From assembly GCA_027078745.1 (NCBI GenBank), contig JALWWO010000019.1, positions 124,001 through 188,000 of the forward strand: 64,000 nucleotides of DNA, given 5' to 3'. This DNA comes from Chromatiaceae bacterium (GTDB taxonomy: Bacteria; Pseudomonadota; Gammaproteobacteria; Chromatiales; Chromatiaceae). Below are positions 41,329-52,352 of the stretch, in pieces. Both the position numbers and the translations under genes were made by a program. Below the pieces are notes generated by a model. That model searched no databases, was not told the origin of the DNA, and saw nothing but the letters and a program-made list of their open reading frames with translations. Every line of letters begins with the position of its first letter. Positions within the stretch are counted from its first letter, which is position 1.

Positions 41329-42602
41329 CCATTTTTTGGATACTCGCGGCGGGATTCACGGGGATTGCAGTGCTGTTCGCCGTCGTTCCCTTGCTCAGCA
41401 AACCCAAGGACTCCGCAGGACTGGATCAAGATCAGCTCAATCTGCGGATCTTCCAGCAGCAGTTGCGGGAATTGGATGAGGATCTGGCAGCGGGCAATCT
41501 GGATCGGACCCAGTACAAAGCGGCTCGCAGAGATCTGGAGCGAGAATTATTGTATGACCTGGATCATCCGGAAGAGGCTCGTGCTGCTTCCCGTGGGATT
41601 GCGCCGGTGCTCGCCCTGTCTCTCGCCTTGGCCCTCCCCGCCTTCGCCTTCGGGCTGTACAGCTATTTGGGCGATCCTCAGATTATCCCCCGCTTGGCCA
41701 CCGCCACACAGGATGTTCCCGACCACAGCGGCGCGGGCATAACGGGTCGGCCCCTGCCCTCCTTGGAAGAGCTGGTCCAGCGGCTTGCGGAGCGAATGGA
41801 ACAACATCCGGACAATCTGGAAGGCTGGCTCATGCTGGGCCGTTCCTACTTCGCTTTGAATCAACCCAAGAAAGCGTTGGCCGCCCTAGAACGGGCCTAT
41901 GCCTTGGATGCCCATCATCCGGCTGTGCTCTTGGCCTATGCCCAAGCCCTGGCCGCCAATGCGGGCGGGGATTTTTCCGGTCGCCCGGAGACACTCCTCG
42001 ATCAGGTGTTGGCCCGAGAGCCGAACAATCAGACCGCCCGTTGGCTCAAGGGGGTAGCTGCCTATCAGGCGGGAGACTTCCCTGAAGCAGTGAAGCGTTG
42101 GGAAACCCTGCGGGCGGAACTGCAAGCCAATCATCAGGATACCGGGGAATTGGAAACCATGATCGCAGCAGCCCGCCGGAAAGCCGGGTTGTCGCCGGAA
42201 TCGGAAACCCGCGCCGATCCGGTATCCAAGCCCTCTGCCTCAGGAACCGATGACAGGGTGCAACTGGAAGTGCGGGTCAGTTTGGATGAGGCTCTTTGGA
42301 AACAAGCGGATGTAAACGACCGCTTGTTCATCTATGCGAAAGCGGCTTCCGGCCCGCCCATGCCCTTGGCGGTGAAGCAGCTCAAGGTGGGGGATCTGCC
42401 CGCCACCGTGGTCTTGGATGACAGCCTGGCCCTGATGCCTGCCCTGCGCCTCTCCCAGTTCTCCCAAGTCATCCTGGGCGCCCGCATCGCCAAGAGCGGC
42501 CAAGCCACGCCCCAACCCGGAGATCTGGAAGGGGAGGTGGGGCCGCTGGCGGTGCCCCGATCGGAACCTGTCGAACTGGTCATCGATCGGGTTCGCCCTT
42601 GA
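41325..42602 (+). CDS. ccmI: cytochrome c biogenesis factor CcmI
   Basis: A protein of 425 residues. Two membrane helices at the N-terminus (FWILAAGFTGIAVLFAVVPL; VLALSLALALPAFAFGLYSY) flank a CcmI-type segment (NLRIFQQQLRELDEDLAAGN). TPR repeats cover about 145-270 (NLEGWLMLGRSYFALNQPKK; RAYALDAHHPAVLLAYAQAL), and a C-terminal beta-rich domain (VQLEVRVSLDE; LFIYAKAASGPPMPLAV) closes the protein. It binds apocytochrome c tails for the ligase. The stop overlaps gmhA (TTGA). Confidence 0.93.
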   Translation: MTIFWILAAGFTGIAVLFAVVPLLSKPKDSAGLDQDQLNLRIFQQQLRELDEDLAAGNLDRTQYKAARRDLERELLYDLDHPEEARAASRGIAPVLALSLALALPAFAFGLYSYLGDPQIIPRLATATQDVPDHSGAGITGRPLPSLEELVQRLAERMEQHPDNLEGWLMLGRSYFALNQPKKALAALERAYALDAHHPAVLLAYAQALAANAGGDFSGRPETLLDQVLAREPNNQTARWLKGVAAYQAGDFPEAVKRWETLRAELQANHQDTGELETMIAAARRKAGLSPESETRADPVSKPSASGTDDRVQLEVRVSLDEALWKQADVNDRLFIYAKAASGPPMPLAVKQLKVGDLPATVVLDDSLALMPALRLSQFSQVILGARIAKSGQATPQPGDLEGEVGPLAVPRSEPVELVIDRVRP

Positions 42603-43165
42603 GGTCCATCGCCCAGATCCTCGACGAACATATTCGGATCGCGGCGGCCCTTCGCCCCCAGCTCCCCCAGATTCAGGGGATGGCCGAGCGCATGATCCAT
42701 TGCCTCCAGCAGGGAGGGCGGATCTATTGGTTGGGCAACGGGGGCAGCGCAGCGGATGCCCAGCATCTCGCCGCCGAGCTCGTGGGCCGTTTCGCGCGCT
42801 GGCGGCCGGGTCTGGCTTCTATCGCGCTGACTACAGATACTTCCGCCCTCACTGCGATCAGCAATGATCTGGGCTTCGAACAGGTCTTCGCCCGTCAGGT
42901 GGAAGCCCTGTGCCGTCCGCCGGATCTGGTCATCGGCATCAGCACCTCGGGGAACAGTCCCAACGTGATCCGCGCCCTGGAAACCGCTCGGCACAAGGCG
43001 CTGCAAACCCTGGGGCTGAGCGGACGGGATGGAGGTCGATTGCAAGCGCTGGCGGATCTGTGCTTAGTCGTGCCCGCAGAGGACACGGCCCGCATTCAGG
43101 AGATGCACATCCTCATCGGCCATATGCTCTGTGAACTGGTGGAAACCCGATTGGCGGAGGGATAA
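42599..43165 (+). CDS. gmhA: phosphoheptose isomerase (SIS domain)
   Basis: A protein of 188 residues with one SIS domain. It converts sedoheptulose 7-phosphate to D-glycero-D-manno-heptose 7-phosphate for the LPS core. Blocks are RIYWLGNGGSAADAQHLAAE, RPGLASIALTTDTSALTAI, NDLGFEQVFARQVEAL, GISTSGNSPNVIRAL and RIQEMHILIGHMLCELVE with the active-site His. The close homologue DiaA, a DnaA-binding protein, is the alternative. A TTG start overlaps the ccmI stop (TTGA), implying coupling. Position inside a ccm operon is unusual. Confidence 0.85.
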   Translation: MRSIAQILDEHIRIAAALRPQLPQIQGMAERMIHCLQQGGRIYWLGNGGSAADAQHLAAELVGRFARWRPGLASIALTTDTSALTAISNDLGFEQVFARQVEALCRPPDLVIGISTSGNSPNVIRALETARHKALQTLGLSGRDGGRLQALADLCLVVPAEDTARIQEMHILIGHMLCELVETRLAEG

Positions 43166-43167
43166 GC

Positions 43168-44973
43168 ATGTGCGGCATCTGTGGGGAAATTCGGTTCGAC
43201 GGCGCACCGGCAGATCTGGGAGCCATTCACCGCATGATGAGCGCTTTGGAACGGCGGGGACCGGATCACGGGGGCAGCTGGAGCGATGGGCAGTTAGGCT
43301 TGGGGCATCGGCGGTTGGCCATTCTGGATCTCTCCGTTCGCGCCAATCAACCCATGGTGGATTCCGCCCTGGGCCTGAGCCTGGTGTTCAACGGTACCAT
43401 CTACAACTACCGCGACTTGCGGAAGACCCTGCAAGCCAAGGGCTATCAATTTTTCTCTGAAGGGGATACCGAGGTCATCCTCAAGGCCTGGCATGCCTGG
43501 GGCACGGACTGCGTGAGCCGTCTGCACGGCATGTTCGCCTTTGCTCTCTGGGATGCGACACAGAAAATCTGCTTTCTCGCCCGGGATCGGTTCGGGATCA
43601 AGCCCTTGTACTGGACCAGGACCCAAAACTATTTCCGCTTCGCTTCCAACACCCAAGCCCTGCTGCGGGCGGGCGGGGTGGATCGAAGCTTGGATCCCAT
43701 CGCCCTGCACCATCTGTTCACGCTCCACGGGGTGGTGCCCGCGCCCAGAACCATTTTGCAGGGCATTCGCAAGCTGCCTCCCGCCCATTGGCTGCGCATC
43801 GACGCTCACGGGCAGACTACCGAGCAAGCCTATTGGCAACTGGAAGCTAAGCGTCCGGAAACGCCTCTGACCGAAGGGGAATGGATCGAGGCCATTGAAG
43901 CAGAATTGCGGGCGGCGGTGCGGCGGCGCAACGAGGTGGCGGATGTACCCGTAGGGATATTGCTCTCCGGCGGGTTGGATTCCAGCCTGCTGGTGGCCCT
44001 GCTGGCGGAATCGGGGGTGCGCGATCTGCGGACCTTTTCCGTGGGCTTTGAGGACACGCCGGAGGAACGGGGTAGCGAGTTCGAATATTCAGATCAGGTG
44101 GTGGCGCACTATGGCACCCGCCATCAGAAGATTCCCATTCCCAACGAGGAGGTGTTGGCTCGCCTGCCCGAAGCGGTGGATGCCATGGCAGAACCCATGT
44201 TCGGCCAAGATGCGGTGGCGTTCTACCTGTTGGGGGAGCGGGTGGCTCGGGAAGTCAAGGTGGTTCAGTCCGGCCAGGGAGCGGATGAAGTGTTCGGGGG
44301 CTACTTCTGGTATCCCCGCATCCAGGCGGAAACTCAGGGCAGCTGGCTGGAGCGCTTTCGCAAGCACTATTTCGACCGAGATCAAGAAGAATATTTGGAA
44401 CTGGTCAGCGCGCCTTATCGGGGACCGGATCACACCAGCCATTTGATCGAACGATTGTTACATCAGCCCGGGGCGGACAGCCTGATGGATGCGGTGCTGC
44501 GCATGGATGTGACCACCCTCATCGTGGATGATCCCGTGAAGCGGGTGGACAACATGACCATGGCTTGGGGGCTAGAAGCGCGAGTGCCCTTCCTCGATCA
44601 AGCATTGGTGCGCCTAGCCGCCCGCTGTCCGCCAGAACTCAAGCTGCGGGATGGCGGCAAGTATCCCCTCAAACGGATCGCCCAGGCCCTGTTGCCTCCG
44701 AGCATCATCCACCGGCCCAAGGGTTATTTCCCCGTGCCCGCCCTGAAATATGTGCGGGGTCCTTTTCTCAGCATGATGCGGGAAATCCTGCATTCCCAAG
44801 CCTGTCGGGAACGGGGCCTCTATAACCGCGCCTATGTGGATCGATTGCTCGCAGCGCCGGACCAGCACCATACTCGCATTCTGGGCAACAAGCTCTGGCA
44901 TCTGGCTCTGCTGGAACTCTGGCTGCAACGACTGGATGCCCTGAGCAGCACCGAGCGCGGAATGGGGCCGTGA
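43168..44973 (+). CDS. asparagine synthase-like amidotransferase, N-acetylglutaminylglutamine (NAGGN) type
   Basis: A protein of 601 residues. It has an N-terminal class II glutamine amidotransferase domain (Cys2 in MCGICGEIRFDG; RRGPDHGG; LVFNGTIYNYRDL) and a C-terminal asparagine synthetase domain with the ATP PP-loop GILLSGGLDSSLLVALL (about 268-284) and VVQSGQGADEVFGGYFWYPR. The wording of the N-terminus, the GGYFWYPR stretch, MTMAWGLEARVPFLDQ and RDGGKYPLKRIA agree best with the TIGR03104 group, which amidates N-acetylglutaminylglutamine to the osmoprotectant NAGGN. Usual partners (NAGG synthetase, M42-type peptidase) are not adjacent. Ordinary AsnB is the alternative. Its TGA overlaps the GTG of lapB. 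Confidence 0.75.
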   Translation: MCGICGEIRFDGAPADLGAIHRMMSALERRGPDHGGSWSDGQLGLGHRRLAILDLSVRANQPMVDSALGLSLVFNGTIYNYRDLRKTLQAKGYQFFSEGDTEVILKAWHAWGTDCVSRLHGMFAFALWDATQKICFLARDRFGIKPLYWTRTQNYFRFASNTQALLRAGGVDRSLDPIALHHLFTLHGVVPAPRTILQGIRKLPPAHWLRIDAHGQTTEQAYWQLEAKRPETPLTEGEWIEAIEAELRAAVRRRNEVADVPVGILLSGGLDSSLLVALLAESGVRDLRTFSVGFEDTPEERGSEFEYSDQVVAHYGTRHQKIPIPNEEVLARLPEAVDAMAEPMFGQDAVAFYLLGERVAREVKVVQSGQGADEVFGGYFWYPRIQAETQGSWLERFRKHYFDRDQEEYLELVSAPYRGPDHTSHLIERLLHQPGADSLMDAVLRMDVTTLIVDDPVKRVDNMTMAWGLEARVPFLDQALVRLAARCPPELKLRDGGKYPLKRIAQALLPPSIIHRPKGYFPVPALKYVRGPFLSMMREILHSQACRERGLYNRAYVDRLLAAPDQHHTRILGNKLWHLALLELWLQRLDALSSTERGMGP

Positions 44974-46136
44974 TCGAATGGCTGTTTTTCCTGCTTCCCC
45001 TGGCGGCGGCTTCCGGCTGGTGGGCAGCGAAGCGGAGCGCGGAACGCGCGGCTAAGACTTCCGGACCGGATCCTGCCTATTTTCATGGGCTCAACTATCT
45101 GCTGGACGAACAGCCGGATAAGGCCATCGAGGTCTTTCTCCAGCTCGCCGACGACGGGGAGACCGCAGAAATTCAACTCGCCCTCGGCGGTCTATTCCGG
45201 CGTCGGGGGGAAGTGGATCGGGCGATTCGCATGCATCAGGGTCTGATCGCGCAGTCCCGCCTGGCCCCCTCCCTGCGCGCCCTCGCCCTCTACGAACTTG
45301 GACAAGATTATTTGCAAGCGGGACTTCTGGACCGCGCGGAAGCCCTCTTCCAAGAACTGGTTACCCTGGAGGCCTACAGTGCTAGGGCCTTGGAAGGCTT
45401 GCTCACCATCTATCAGCAGGAACGGGAATGGGAGCAGTGCATCGCGGTAGCCCGGAAGCTCCAGGCATGCACGGGAAAACCCATGGGAGCGGAGATCGCC
45501 CACTATCATTGTGAGCTAGCGGAAGCAGCCTGGCGCAGGGGCGATGAGGCAGCCGGAGAAAAGGCCCTGGCCGATGCTCTATCCTCGGATCCCCACTGCA
45601 CAAGAGCGCTCCTACTGCAAGTGCATCGTTCTCTCAAACAGCATCAACCCCAGACGGCCTTGGCACTGTTGCGCCGAGAGGATGCGGACGCCCTGGGTTT
45701 TCTGAGTGAGATCCTGCCGGCTCTGGCCGCTTGCTACGGAGGGCGACCGGCAGAAGAATGGATAGCTGCCCTCCGACAGCTCGATGACGGTTCGGGCAAC
45801 ACCGCGCTGCGGTTATATCTGGGCGAGGCCCTGAAGAGGGCGGCAGGTCCCGAGGCGGCCGCTGATCTGTTGATGGCTCACCTTCATCGCTATGCGGATC
45901 TGGTCGTTATGGAACCGCTGCTCCGCCTCGCCGAGCAAGAAACCCAGGAACCTCGGTTGCGGCAATATCTGCGCACCCTCGCCCGAGCGATCCACCATGT
46001 GCAAGCGCAACAGCCCCGCTATCGCTGCGAGCATTGCGGATTCCAAGGCCATCATCTCCATTGGCAGTGCCCAGGCTGTCGGCATTGGGGTAGTATGCGA
46101 CCCCCCAGCCCCCCGAAGATGGACGCTTCTGCATGA
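44970..46136 (+). CDS. lapB: lipopolysaccharide assembly protein LapB (YciM)
   Basis: A protein of 388 residues. An N-terminal membrane anchor ([20 protein letters not shown]) is followed by about nine TPR-like units from about 37 ([40 protein letters not shown]). A C-terminal rubredoxin-like zinc ribbon has [18 protein letters not shown] at about 352-369. LapB brings LpxC to FtsH and so limits LPS synthesis. The GTG start overlaps the previous stop, and its stop overlaps pyrF (ATGA). The lapB-pyrF pair also occurs in E. coli (yciM-pyrF). Confidence 0.93.
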   Translation: MIEWLFFLLPLAAASGWWAAKRSAERAAKTSGPDPAYFHGLNYLLDEQPDKAIEVFLQLADDGETAEIQLALGGLFRRRGEVDRAIRMHQGLIAQSRLAPSLRALALYELGQDYLQAGLLDRAEALFQELVTLEAYSARALEGLLTIYQQEREWEQCIAVARKLQACTGKPMGAEIAHYHCELAEAAWRRGDEAAGEKALADALSSDPHCTRALLLQVHRSLKQHQPQTALALLRREDADALGFLSEILPALAACYGGRPAEEWIAALRQLDDGSGNTALRLYLGEALKRAAGPEAAADLLMAHLHRYADLVVMEPLLRLAEQETQEPRLRQYLRTLARAIHHVQAQQPRYRCEHCGFQGHHLHWQCPGCRHWGSMRPPSPPKMDASA

Positions 46137-46828
46137 GTGCCAATCCTCGCCTCCTCATCGCCCTGGATTTTCCGAGCGCAACCCAAGCCCTCGCTTTGGC
46201 AGCGCAGCTGGATCCAAACCGCTGCCGGCTCAAGGTGGGCAAGGAACTCTTCACCCGCGCCGGGCCCGCCTTGATCGAGCGCTTGCAGGGTGCGGGCTTC
46301 CAAATCTTTCTGGATCTGAAATTCCATGACATCCCCAACACGGTGGCAGCCGCCTGCCGCGCGGCGGCGGATCTGGGGGTTTGGATGCTGAATGTGCACG
46401 CTTCCGGCGGTCCTGCCATGCTGGAAGCAGCGCGGGAAGCCTTGGCCGCCTATGCCCAGCCCCCGAAACTCATCGCCGTCACCCTGCTCACCAGTTTGAG
46501 CGCTTCGGATCTGCGAGCCATCGGCTGTTCGGGCGATCCCCTGGAACGGGTGCTCTTGCTGGCAAAGCTGGCTCAGGAAGCGGGTTTGGATGGTATCGTC
46601 TGTTCCCCTCGGGAAGCCGCCGAGGTGCGGGCGGCTTTGGGCAGGGATTTCCTGCTGGTCACCCCGGGGGTGCGTCCTCGGGGGGCGGATTTGGGAGATC
46701 AAAAGCGGGTGATGACCCCGGCGGAAGCCCTGGCCGCCGGCGCGGATTATCTGGTCATCGGGCGCCCTATCACCGCTGCGCCGGATCCTCTGGCCGCTCT
46801 GAATACGATTGAGGAAACCCTATCATGA
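46133..46828 (+). CDS. pyrF: orotidine 5'-phosphate decarboxylase
   Basis: A protein of 231 residues that makes UMP in the last step of pyrimidine synthesis. Visible are [32 protein letters not shown], the catalytic [13 protein letters not shown] (Asp-Lys-Asp tetrad), VHASGG, VTPGVRP and [13 protein letters not shown]. It overlaps lapB upstream and galU downstream by ATGA, so it is read as part of the long operon. Confidence 0.96.
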   Translation: MSANPRLLIALDFPSATQALALAAQLDPNRCRLKVGKELFTRAGPALIERLQGAGFQIFLDLKFHDIPNTVAAACRAAADLGVWMLNVHASGGPAMLEAAREALAAYAQPPKLIAVTLLTSLSASDLRAIGCSGDPLERVLLLAKLAQEAGLDGIVCSPREAAEVRAALGRDFLLVTPGVRPRGADLGDQKRVMTPAEALAAGADYLVIGRPITAAPDPLAALNTIEETLS

Positions 46829-47703
46829 ACAGAAAACCCATCCGAAAGGCAGTCTTTCCGGTGGCCGGACTGGGCACCCGCTTTCTCCCCGCCACCAAGG
46901 CAAGCCCTAAGGAAATGCTGCCCATCGTGGATAAGCCCTTGATCCAATATGCGGCGGAAGAGGCTGAGGAAGCGGGACTTCGGCAACTGATCTTCATCAC
47001 CGGACGCGCCAAGCGGTCCATCGAAGATCATTTCGATAAGGCCTATGAGCTGGAGATGGCATTACAGCGCAGCGGCAAGGAAAAACTGCTGGAAATCGTG
47101 CAGAACATCTTGCCCCCGGAAGTGAGCTGTATCTACATCCGGCAAGCGGAAGCCCTGGGATTGGGGCATGCGGTGCGCTGCGCCCAACCCGCCGTGGGAG
47201 AAGAAGCCTTCGCGGTGCTGTTGGCGGACGATCTCATCCGAGGCACTTCAAAAGGGGCCATCGCCCAGCTTTCCGCGCTGTACGAACGCTTCGGGTGCAG
47301 CGTGCTCTGTGTGGAAGAAGTACCGCCTGAAGAAACCCATCGCTATGGCATCGTGCAGACGAAACCCGGTCCTCAGGGCACCCTGCGGGTGGTCTCCATC
47401 GTGGAAAAACCCGCGCCGGAAACTGCCCCCTCCAATCTCGCCGTGATCGGTCGCTATCTGCTCAGCCCTCGGATCTTCGCGAAGCTGGATCAGACTCCCA
47501 GGGGAGCCAACGGGGAAATCCAGCTCACGGATGCCATCTCCGCATTGCTCCAAGAAGAGTTGGTCCTCGCCCATCCCCTTCAGGGCAAGCGCTATGATTG
47601 CGGCAGCAAGCTGGGTTATCTGAAAGCCCAGGTGGAATATGGCTTAGCCCATGGGGAGCTGAGAGAGGCGTTCCGGCAATATCTGCGCACGCAACGCTTC
47701 TAG
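46825..47703 (+). CDS. galU: UTP-glucose-1-phosphate uridylyltransferase
   Basis: A protein of 292 residues that makes UDP-glucose, the donor for surface polysaccharide. Motifs are [20 protein letters not shown] (nucleotide-binding loop), [59 protein letters not shown] and [13 protein letters not shown]. It is last in the 35.6-47.7 kb operon and meets the giant glycosyltransferase gene head-on, with stop codons overlapping by 4 bases. Confidence 0.95.
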   Translation: MNRKPIRKAVFPVAGLGTRFLPATKASPKEMLPIVDKPLIQYAAEEAEEAGLRQLIFITGRAKRSIEDHFDKAYELEMALQRSGKEKLLEIVQNILPPEVSCIYIRQAEALGLGHAVRCAQPAVGEEAFAVLLADDLIRGTSKGAIAQLSALYERFGCSVLCVEEVPPEETHRYGIVQTKPGPQGTLRVVSIVEKPAPETAPSNLAVIGRYLLSPRIFAKLDQTPRGANGEIQLTDAISALLQEELVLAHPLQGKRYDCGSKLGYLKAQVEYGLAHGELREAFRQYLRTQRF

Positions 47704-50700
47704 AGCCCTAGCGAGGAGAAGATCTCCAGCAAACGGCGACGAGCGGTTTCTGAGGAAAACCGAGTGCGCACGTTTTCCAAGCCCGCCTGAGAAAGCCGAT
47801 TCCAGAGGTCGGCATCTTCATAGAGCCGCAGGATCTCCCGCGCAAAGGCATCTCCAGATTCGGCGATCAGCACGTTTTCCCCATGGCGCAGGAACATGCC
47901 CTCCACCGCAGCGGGGGTGGCTACCACCGGCAGCCCATAGCTCATGCTCTGGTTTACCTTGCCCTTGACCCCGGCCCCATACCGAAGGGGCGCGATGGAA
48001 ATTCGGCAGCCTTCCAGATAGGGTTGCAGATCCTCCACATAGCCCAGCATGTTCAGGCCCGCCCGCTGGCCGTATGCCCGCAGATCCGCAGGCATCTTGC
48101 TGCCGATGATCTGGGCTTGCACTTCGGGAAGCTGAGCGCGCACCTGGGGCCAGATCTCTTCCGCGAAGAACTGCACCGCATCCACATTGGGAGGGTGCTG
48201 GAACCCCCCCACGAACAGCAGATCCTTCCGCGATGCAAAGGGCTTCACCGGTTCCACCGGATCGTGCACATTGCTCAGCACCTGAACCCGGGCTTTCGGG
48301 CATTCTCGCGCGAGTAGATCCCGTTCCACTTCGCTGACCACCAAAGTGAGATCGCTTCGCGCGATCACGGTCATTTCCTCTTCATAGGCCTGCTTCGCCA
48401 ACTGCCGCGTCTTGGCGCTGCCGTCCAGGGCCGCTTGCCGCCGCAGGCGGAGGAAGTGCAAATCGATGGTATCGAACAGGATGTAGACTTGGGGCGCGAT
48501 GCGCCGGATCAGGTCCACATATTGAATGGCGATATAGTGCCTGCAGAGGACCACCGCATCATATTGGGCGAGTTGCTCCCGCAGATACTGAGTGACTGAG
48601 GTAATGTAGGGCGCATAGAGCACCTCGATGCCCTGTTGCTGTAGCGCCCTCACATAGGGTTCCCGATATTCCAGATTGTCCGCGACAAAGCTGACTTTCA
48701 CTTCCATTTGCCGGAGCAATTGGAGCAATCGCCAAGTGCGCAGGGACCCGGAATCCTGATCCGGCGTGAGCATACAGGCTTCGATCCACAGAATCCGGCA
48801 GCGTGCGTTCCGATCTCGGGCCCGTTCTGGCTGCACCCCGTTTTCCTCATGCTGCGCCAGTCGGGCTGCCCATTTCTCTAGAAATCGCTGGCGATTCCGC
48901 TGTTGATAGGCCTTGATGCCCGTGCTCTCGTCCGTGCCGTGGGAGATTCCCTCTAGATGCACGATGGCGGCCTGGGGCTGATAGAGCACCCGATCGCCCT
49001 GCTCCTGGAGCTGAAAGCACAGATCTGTGTCCTCGTAATAGGCGGGGGAGAACCGTTCATCGAAGCCCCCCAGCTCAAGAAACCGTTGGCGGGGGATCAG
49101 CAAGCAGGCACCGGAACAATAGTCCACTTCCCGCACATAGTTGAAACGCGGATGGTTTGGATCTTCGCCCCGGCCGAAGTTCCAAGCGCTGCCATCCCGC
49201 CAGACGATGCCCCCCGCTTCCTGTAGGGTACCGTTGGGAAATAGGAGCTTGGCCCCCACGGCGCCCACATGGGGCCGCGATCGAAAGGCGGATAAGAGGG
49301 CCTCCAACCAGCCTGGCTGCACCAGGGTATCGTTGTTCAAGAAGACCAGAAATTCCCCGTTCGCCAGTTCTGCGGCGCGGTTGCAGGTTTTCAGGAAACC
49401 TAAGTTTTCTTCGTTTCGATGGATCCGCAAGTTTTCCACAGAAGCCAGGGCGGCTTGCGCCGGCTCTCCGGGGAAGGCATCGTCCATGAGGAGGATTTCC
49501 AAGGGGATGTCCGGCGTGTGCTGAGCGATGCTTTCCAGACAAGCAAAGGTGACACCGTGCTGGCCGTAGGTGGGGAGGAGAATGCTCACCTGGGGTTTCG
49601 CTGCGCGGGGCAGCTTCAGGGGATGGCAGCGCTGCTTTTGGGCAAGCTCCTCTTGGGAAAGCACGAGGGGCGGCGGGGTGGACTGTGCGGTTCTCGCCCG
49701 TCGGCGGGCTTGCCAAGCTTGGGCCAGGGCAGGCATCCCCCCTTCTTGCAAAAGCCTTCTCGCCCGCTGGACGCGGTGGGGGAGCTGCCTGCCGAATGCC
49801 TGCGCGCTTCGAAGCGCATCACGGCTCTGTTGGGTGAGCAGGCGCAGGGGATAAGTGAGCTTCCAAAACTGGCTTTCCTCGAATTCCCGCACCTGGGCCC
49901 GCAGGGCGGCCACCGTCCGTTCCAGGTGTTGCACATGGCGGTGATGGGCGAGATCGTAATCGCGCAGGGATTGCTTGAGTTCCGCCACTTCTTCGGACAA
50001 GCGGTCCCGTTGCTGGCCCCCTTCCCGAAGCTGCCGCCCCTGATCGGCGATTAAGTCTTCCAACTGGGCGATCTGGGCTTCCCGCGCTGCGACCTGTGCC
50101 CGCAAATCTGCGATCTGCTGTGCTTGCTGTTCCGACCGTTTCACCAGCGCCCGCACCGAGCGAGGCAGCTGTTCCGCCGCTTCCCATCGCCCTTGCTCCA
50201 AGGCGGCGGAAATCAGGGTTTCCAAAGGCGGTGGGGGCGGTCGCCGAGCTTCCGGAAACCGGCATCGATCTTCCGATAGATCGGGCGGTGCAGTGTCGGG
50301 GGGATGCGAGGTTAAACCTTCTAAATATTGCTGAAAGTAGCGTTCAGGTAGATCGGGATCGGGCAATACCGGCTGGCGATCTTCGGCGGGGGAAAAGCCA
50401 GCGGGCAAAGCGAGGAAGCGCAGGTTCCAGGTTTCCGCATCCGTGTCCAAGGGCAGGAGCTGGGCTTGAGGATAATCCGATAATCGTTCCGGAAAGGCCC
50501 CCAGCTCGGTAGCAACGATGGGCAAACCGGTGCGCTTGGCTGCGGAGAGGGTATAGGAATAGGTTTCCGGCACCGAGGCCGGGAAGAAAAAGGCATCGGG
50601 TCGTTCCTGTTGGATAAGGGCTGCCAGGGCTTCCGGCGCATATTCTCCGGTGCAGGAAAGATAGGGCTGGAGGTCCTTGGGAATGGGTGCGCCGCAGGTG

Positions 50701-52256
50701 CCCAAAATCCGAAAGTGCAGGGGATGATTTCGGGCGCGGGCTTCTCGGGCACATGCGAAGAGGGTTTTCAGCCCCTTGTGGAAATCCGTGTGCCCCAAGA
50801 TGGCGATCTTGCGATCGTCCGGGGAAAGGATCGCTGGTTCCCAAGGCTCGGGATGGGGCAGCACGGAAACGGGCAGATCGGGAAAAAAGCGGTGCAAGCG
50901 GTCGGCTACATCCCGACTGGGAGCAATCAGGCGCTCCGCTCTGCCGAGGAAACGGGCAAACCGCTGCCGCCAGGTCTGAATGTCCCAGTGCCAAGGATGG
51001 GGGCGTTCTGCCAAACAGGCTTGGCAAACCAAAGCATCCGGCTCTTTGCAATAGGTGCCCTGGGTTCCCCCCAGATGGTATTGCGGGCACAGGGGAAAAT
51101 AATCGTGGAAGGTGCACCAGAAGGGAACCCCCAGGATCTCGGGGAGATCCAGGATATTCGAGGGAAATCCCTGTATGTGATGGTAATGGATGCGCGCGAG
51201 ACCCAGGCTTCGGAGCACGGAGATCAGGGCTTCCGATTCCTCGTGCAGATCGAAATAGAGGGCGAAGACTTCGTCTGGATGCGCCCAGTGCAGCCGGTGG
51301 ATGCGGTCCCCCAAAGGTTGGAGCACCAGGGGTTCGAGGGCATTCCCCAACAATCGGACGAGGACATCCAGATGCTGCTGCACGCCTCCGCCCCAACCGT
51401 GGCTGATGAAGAGCACCCTGGGTTTTGGGGACTGACCCAGTCGGGCGAGATCGACGGTGCGCTTCAACTTGCGGGCGGGATCGCGTGCGAAAAAATCCTG
51501 CACGGACTGGGCGTACTCAGGATAGCGCGCATCGATGATCGTTTGGGCCCGTTCGATCCGCGATTGTCGCGCGGTACCGAAGGAAACCGCGCCTTCGTGA
51601 TAGACGAAGGTATCCCCGCAGAGCACGTGGCGATAGCCCAACGCCTTGGCCCGCTGGCAGAAATCCACCTCTTCCCCATAGCCCACGCCGAAGGTTTCCG
51701 CATCGAATGGTCCTACCGCCTGCAAACAATTCCGGCGGACATAGAGACAGAACCCCACGCCAGTGGGAATCTCAAACTGCAATCCAGCACCATATTGTCG
51801 AAACAGGGCATCCAATCGGGCGAGATCTGCTGGCGGGGGATTCTCCACCCCGATCTTGGGATAGCTGCACAGGGTGGCCCGATTGGAAAAGGGCGTGACT
51901 GTGCAGATGCCCGGCTCTGCCAGGGCACAGACCCGCAGCCGATCCAACCAATCCCCATGGACTTCCGTATCACTGTTGAGCAAAACCAGGTCCCGTTCCG
52001 GATGCAGTTGGATCCCCTCGTTGATGGAACGGACAAAGCCCTGATTCTCGGAGTGTTCGATAAGCGTGATGCGGGGATCTCGGCGAGCGAATGCTCGAAT
52101 AAACTGGCGCAGCTGAGGGTCTGGGGTGCAATCGTTGATAAGGATCAATTCCCAAGGGGTGCGTTGGGGATGCTTCAGCAGAGCATGGAGGCATCGTTGG
52201 GTTTGCCGCAAACCGCGATAGAGGGGAACGATGATGTCGACGATGGAATCCTGCAT
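47700..52256 (-). CDS. giant glycosyltransferase with two GT2 and two GT4-like domains
   Basis: A protein of 1518 residues in four catalytic parts. About 6-215: GT2 ([48 protein letters not shown]). About 277-640: GT4-like ([55 protein letters not shown]). About 700-795: long coiled coil ([20 protein letters not shown]). About 888-1125: second GT2 ([53 protein letters not shown]). About 1150-1515: second GT4-like domain ([59 protein letters not shown]). There is no signal peptide or membrane segment. It probably builds a surface glycan such as O-antigen or a protein glycan; donor and acceptor are not visible. Confidence 0.88.
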   Translation of the reverse strand: MQDSIVDIIVPLYRGLRQTQRCLHALLKHPQRTPWELILINDCTPDPQLRQFIRAFARRDPRITLIEHSENQGFVRSINEGIQLHPERDLVLLNSDTEVHGDWLDRLRVCALAEPGICTVTPFSNRATLCSYPKIGVENPPPADLARLDALFRQYGAGLQFEIPTGVGFCLYVRRNCLQAVGPFDAETFGVGYGEEVDFCQRAKALGYRHVLCGDTFVYHEGAVSFGTARQSRIERAQTIIDARYPEYAQSVQDFFARDPARKLKRTVDLARLGQSPKPRVLFISHGWGGGVQQHLDVLVRLLGNALEPLVLQPLGDRIHRLHWAHPDEVFALYFDLHEESEALISVLRSLGLARIHYHHIQGFPSNILDLPEILGVPFWCTFHDYFPLCPQYHLGGTQGTYCKEPDALVCQACLAERPHPWHWDIQTWRQRFARFLGRAERLIAPSRDVADRLHRFFPDLPVSVLPHPEPWEPAILSPDDRKIAILGHTDFHKGLKTLFACAREARARNHPLHFRILGTCGAPIPKDLQPYLSCTGEYAPEALAALIQQERPDAFFFPASVPETYSYTLSAAKRTGLPIVATELGAFPERLSDYPQAQLLPLDTDAETWNLRFLALPAGFSPAEDRQPVLPDPDLPERYFQQYLEGLTSHPPDTAPPDLSEDRCRFPEARRPPPPPLETLISAALEQGRWEAAEQLPRSVRALVKRSEQQAQQIADLRAQVAAREAQIAQLEDLIADQGRQLREGGQQRDRLSEEVAELKQSLRDYDLAHHRHVQHLERTVAALRAQVREFEESQFWKLTYPLRLLTQQSRDALRSAQAFGRQLPHRVQRARRLLQEGGMPALAQAWQARRRARTAQSTPPPLVLSQEELAQKQRCHPLKLPRAAKPQVSILLPTYGQHGVTFACLESIAQHTPDIPLEILLMDDAFPGEPAQAALASVENLRIHRNEENLGFLKTCNRAAELANGEFLVFLNNDTLVQPGWLEALLSAFRSRPHVGAVGAKLLFPNGTLQEAGGIVWRDGSAWNFGRGEDPNHPRFNYVREVDYCSGACLLIPRQRFLELGGFDERFSPAYYEDTDLCFQLQEQGDRVLYQPQAAIVHLEGISHGTDESTGIKAYQQRNRQRFLEKWAARLAQHEENGVQPERARDRNARCRILWIEACMLTPDQDSGSLRTWRLLQLLRQMEVKVSFVADNLEYREPYVRALQQQGIEVLYAPYITSVTQYLREQLAQYDAVVLCRHYIAIQYVDLIRRIAPQVYILFDTIDLHFLRLRRQAALDGSAKTRQLAKQAYEEEMTVIARSDLTLVVSEVERDLLARECPKARVQVLSNVHDPVEPVKPFASRKDLLFVGGFQHPPNVDAVQFFAEEIWPQVRAQLPEVQAQIIGSKMPADLRAYGQRAGLNMLGYVEDLQPYLEGCRISIAPLRYGAGVKGKVNQSMSYGLPVVATPAAVEGMFLRHGENVLIAESGDAFAREILRLYEDADLWNRLSQAGLENVRTRFSSETARRRLLEIFSSLGL

Positions 52257-52352
52257 GAAAGCTCTGCATCCTTTACACCGTTGAGAAGAAAAGGAATTCT
52301 ATACAGGTTTAGCAGTGTTGACAGCGGTTGCACGGGAGGAAACGGATTGACC

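Noticed and set aside
50610-52352. Open plus-strand frame running in phase into the lytic transglycosylase, which would give an 862-residue protein
   Set aside because: It is antisense to the well-supported glycosyltransferase. Signal peptide and family similarity begin only at about 52353.
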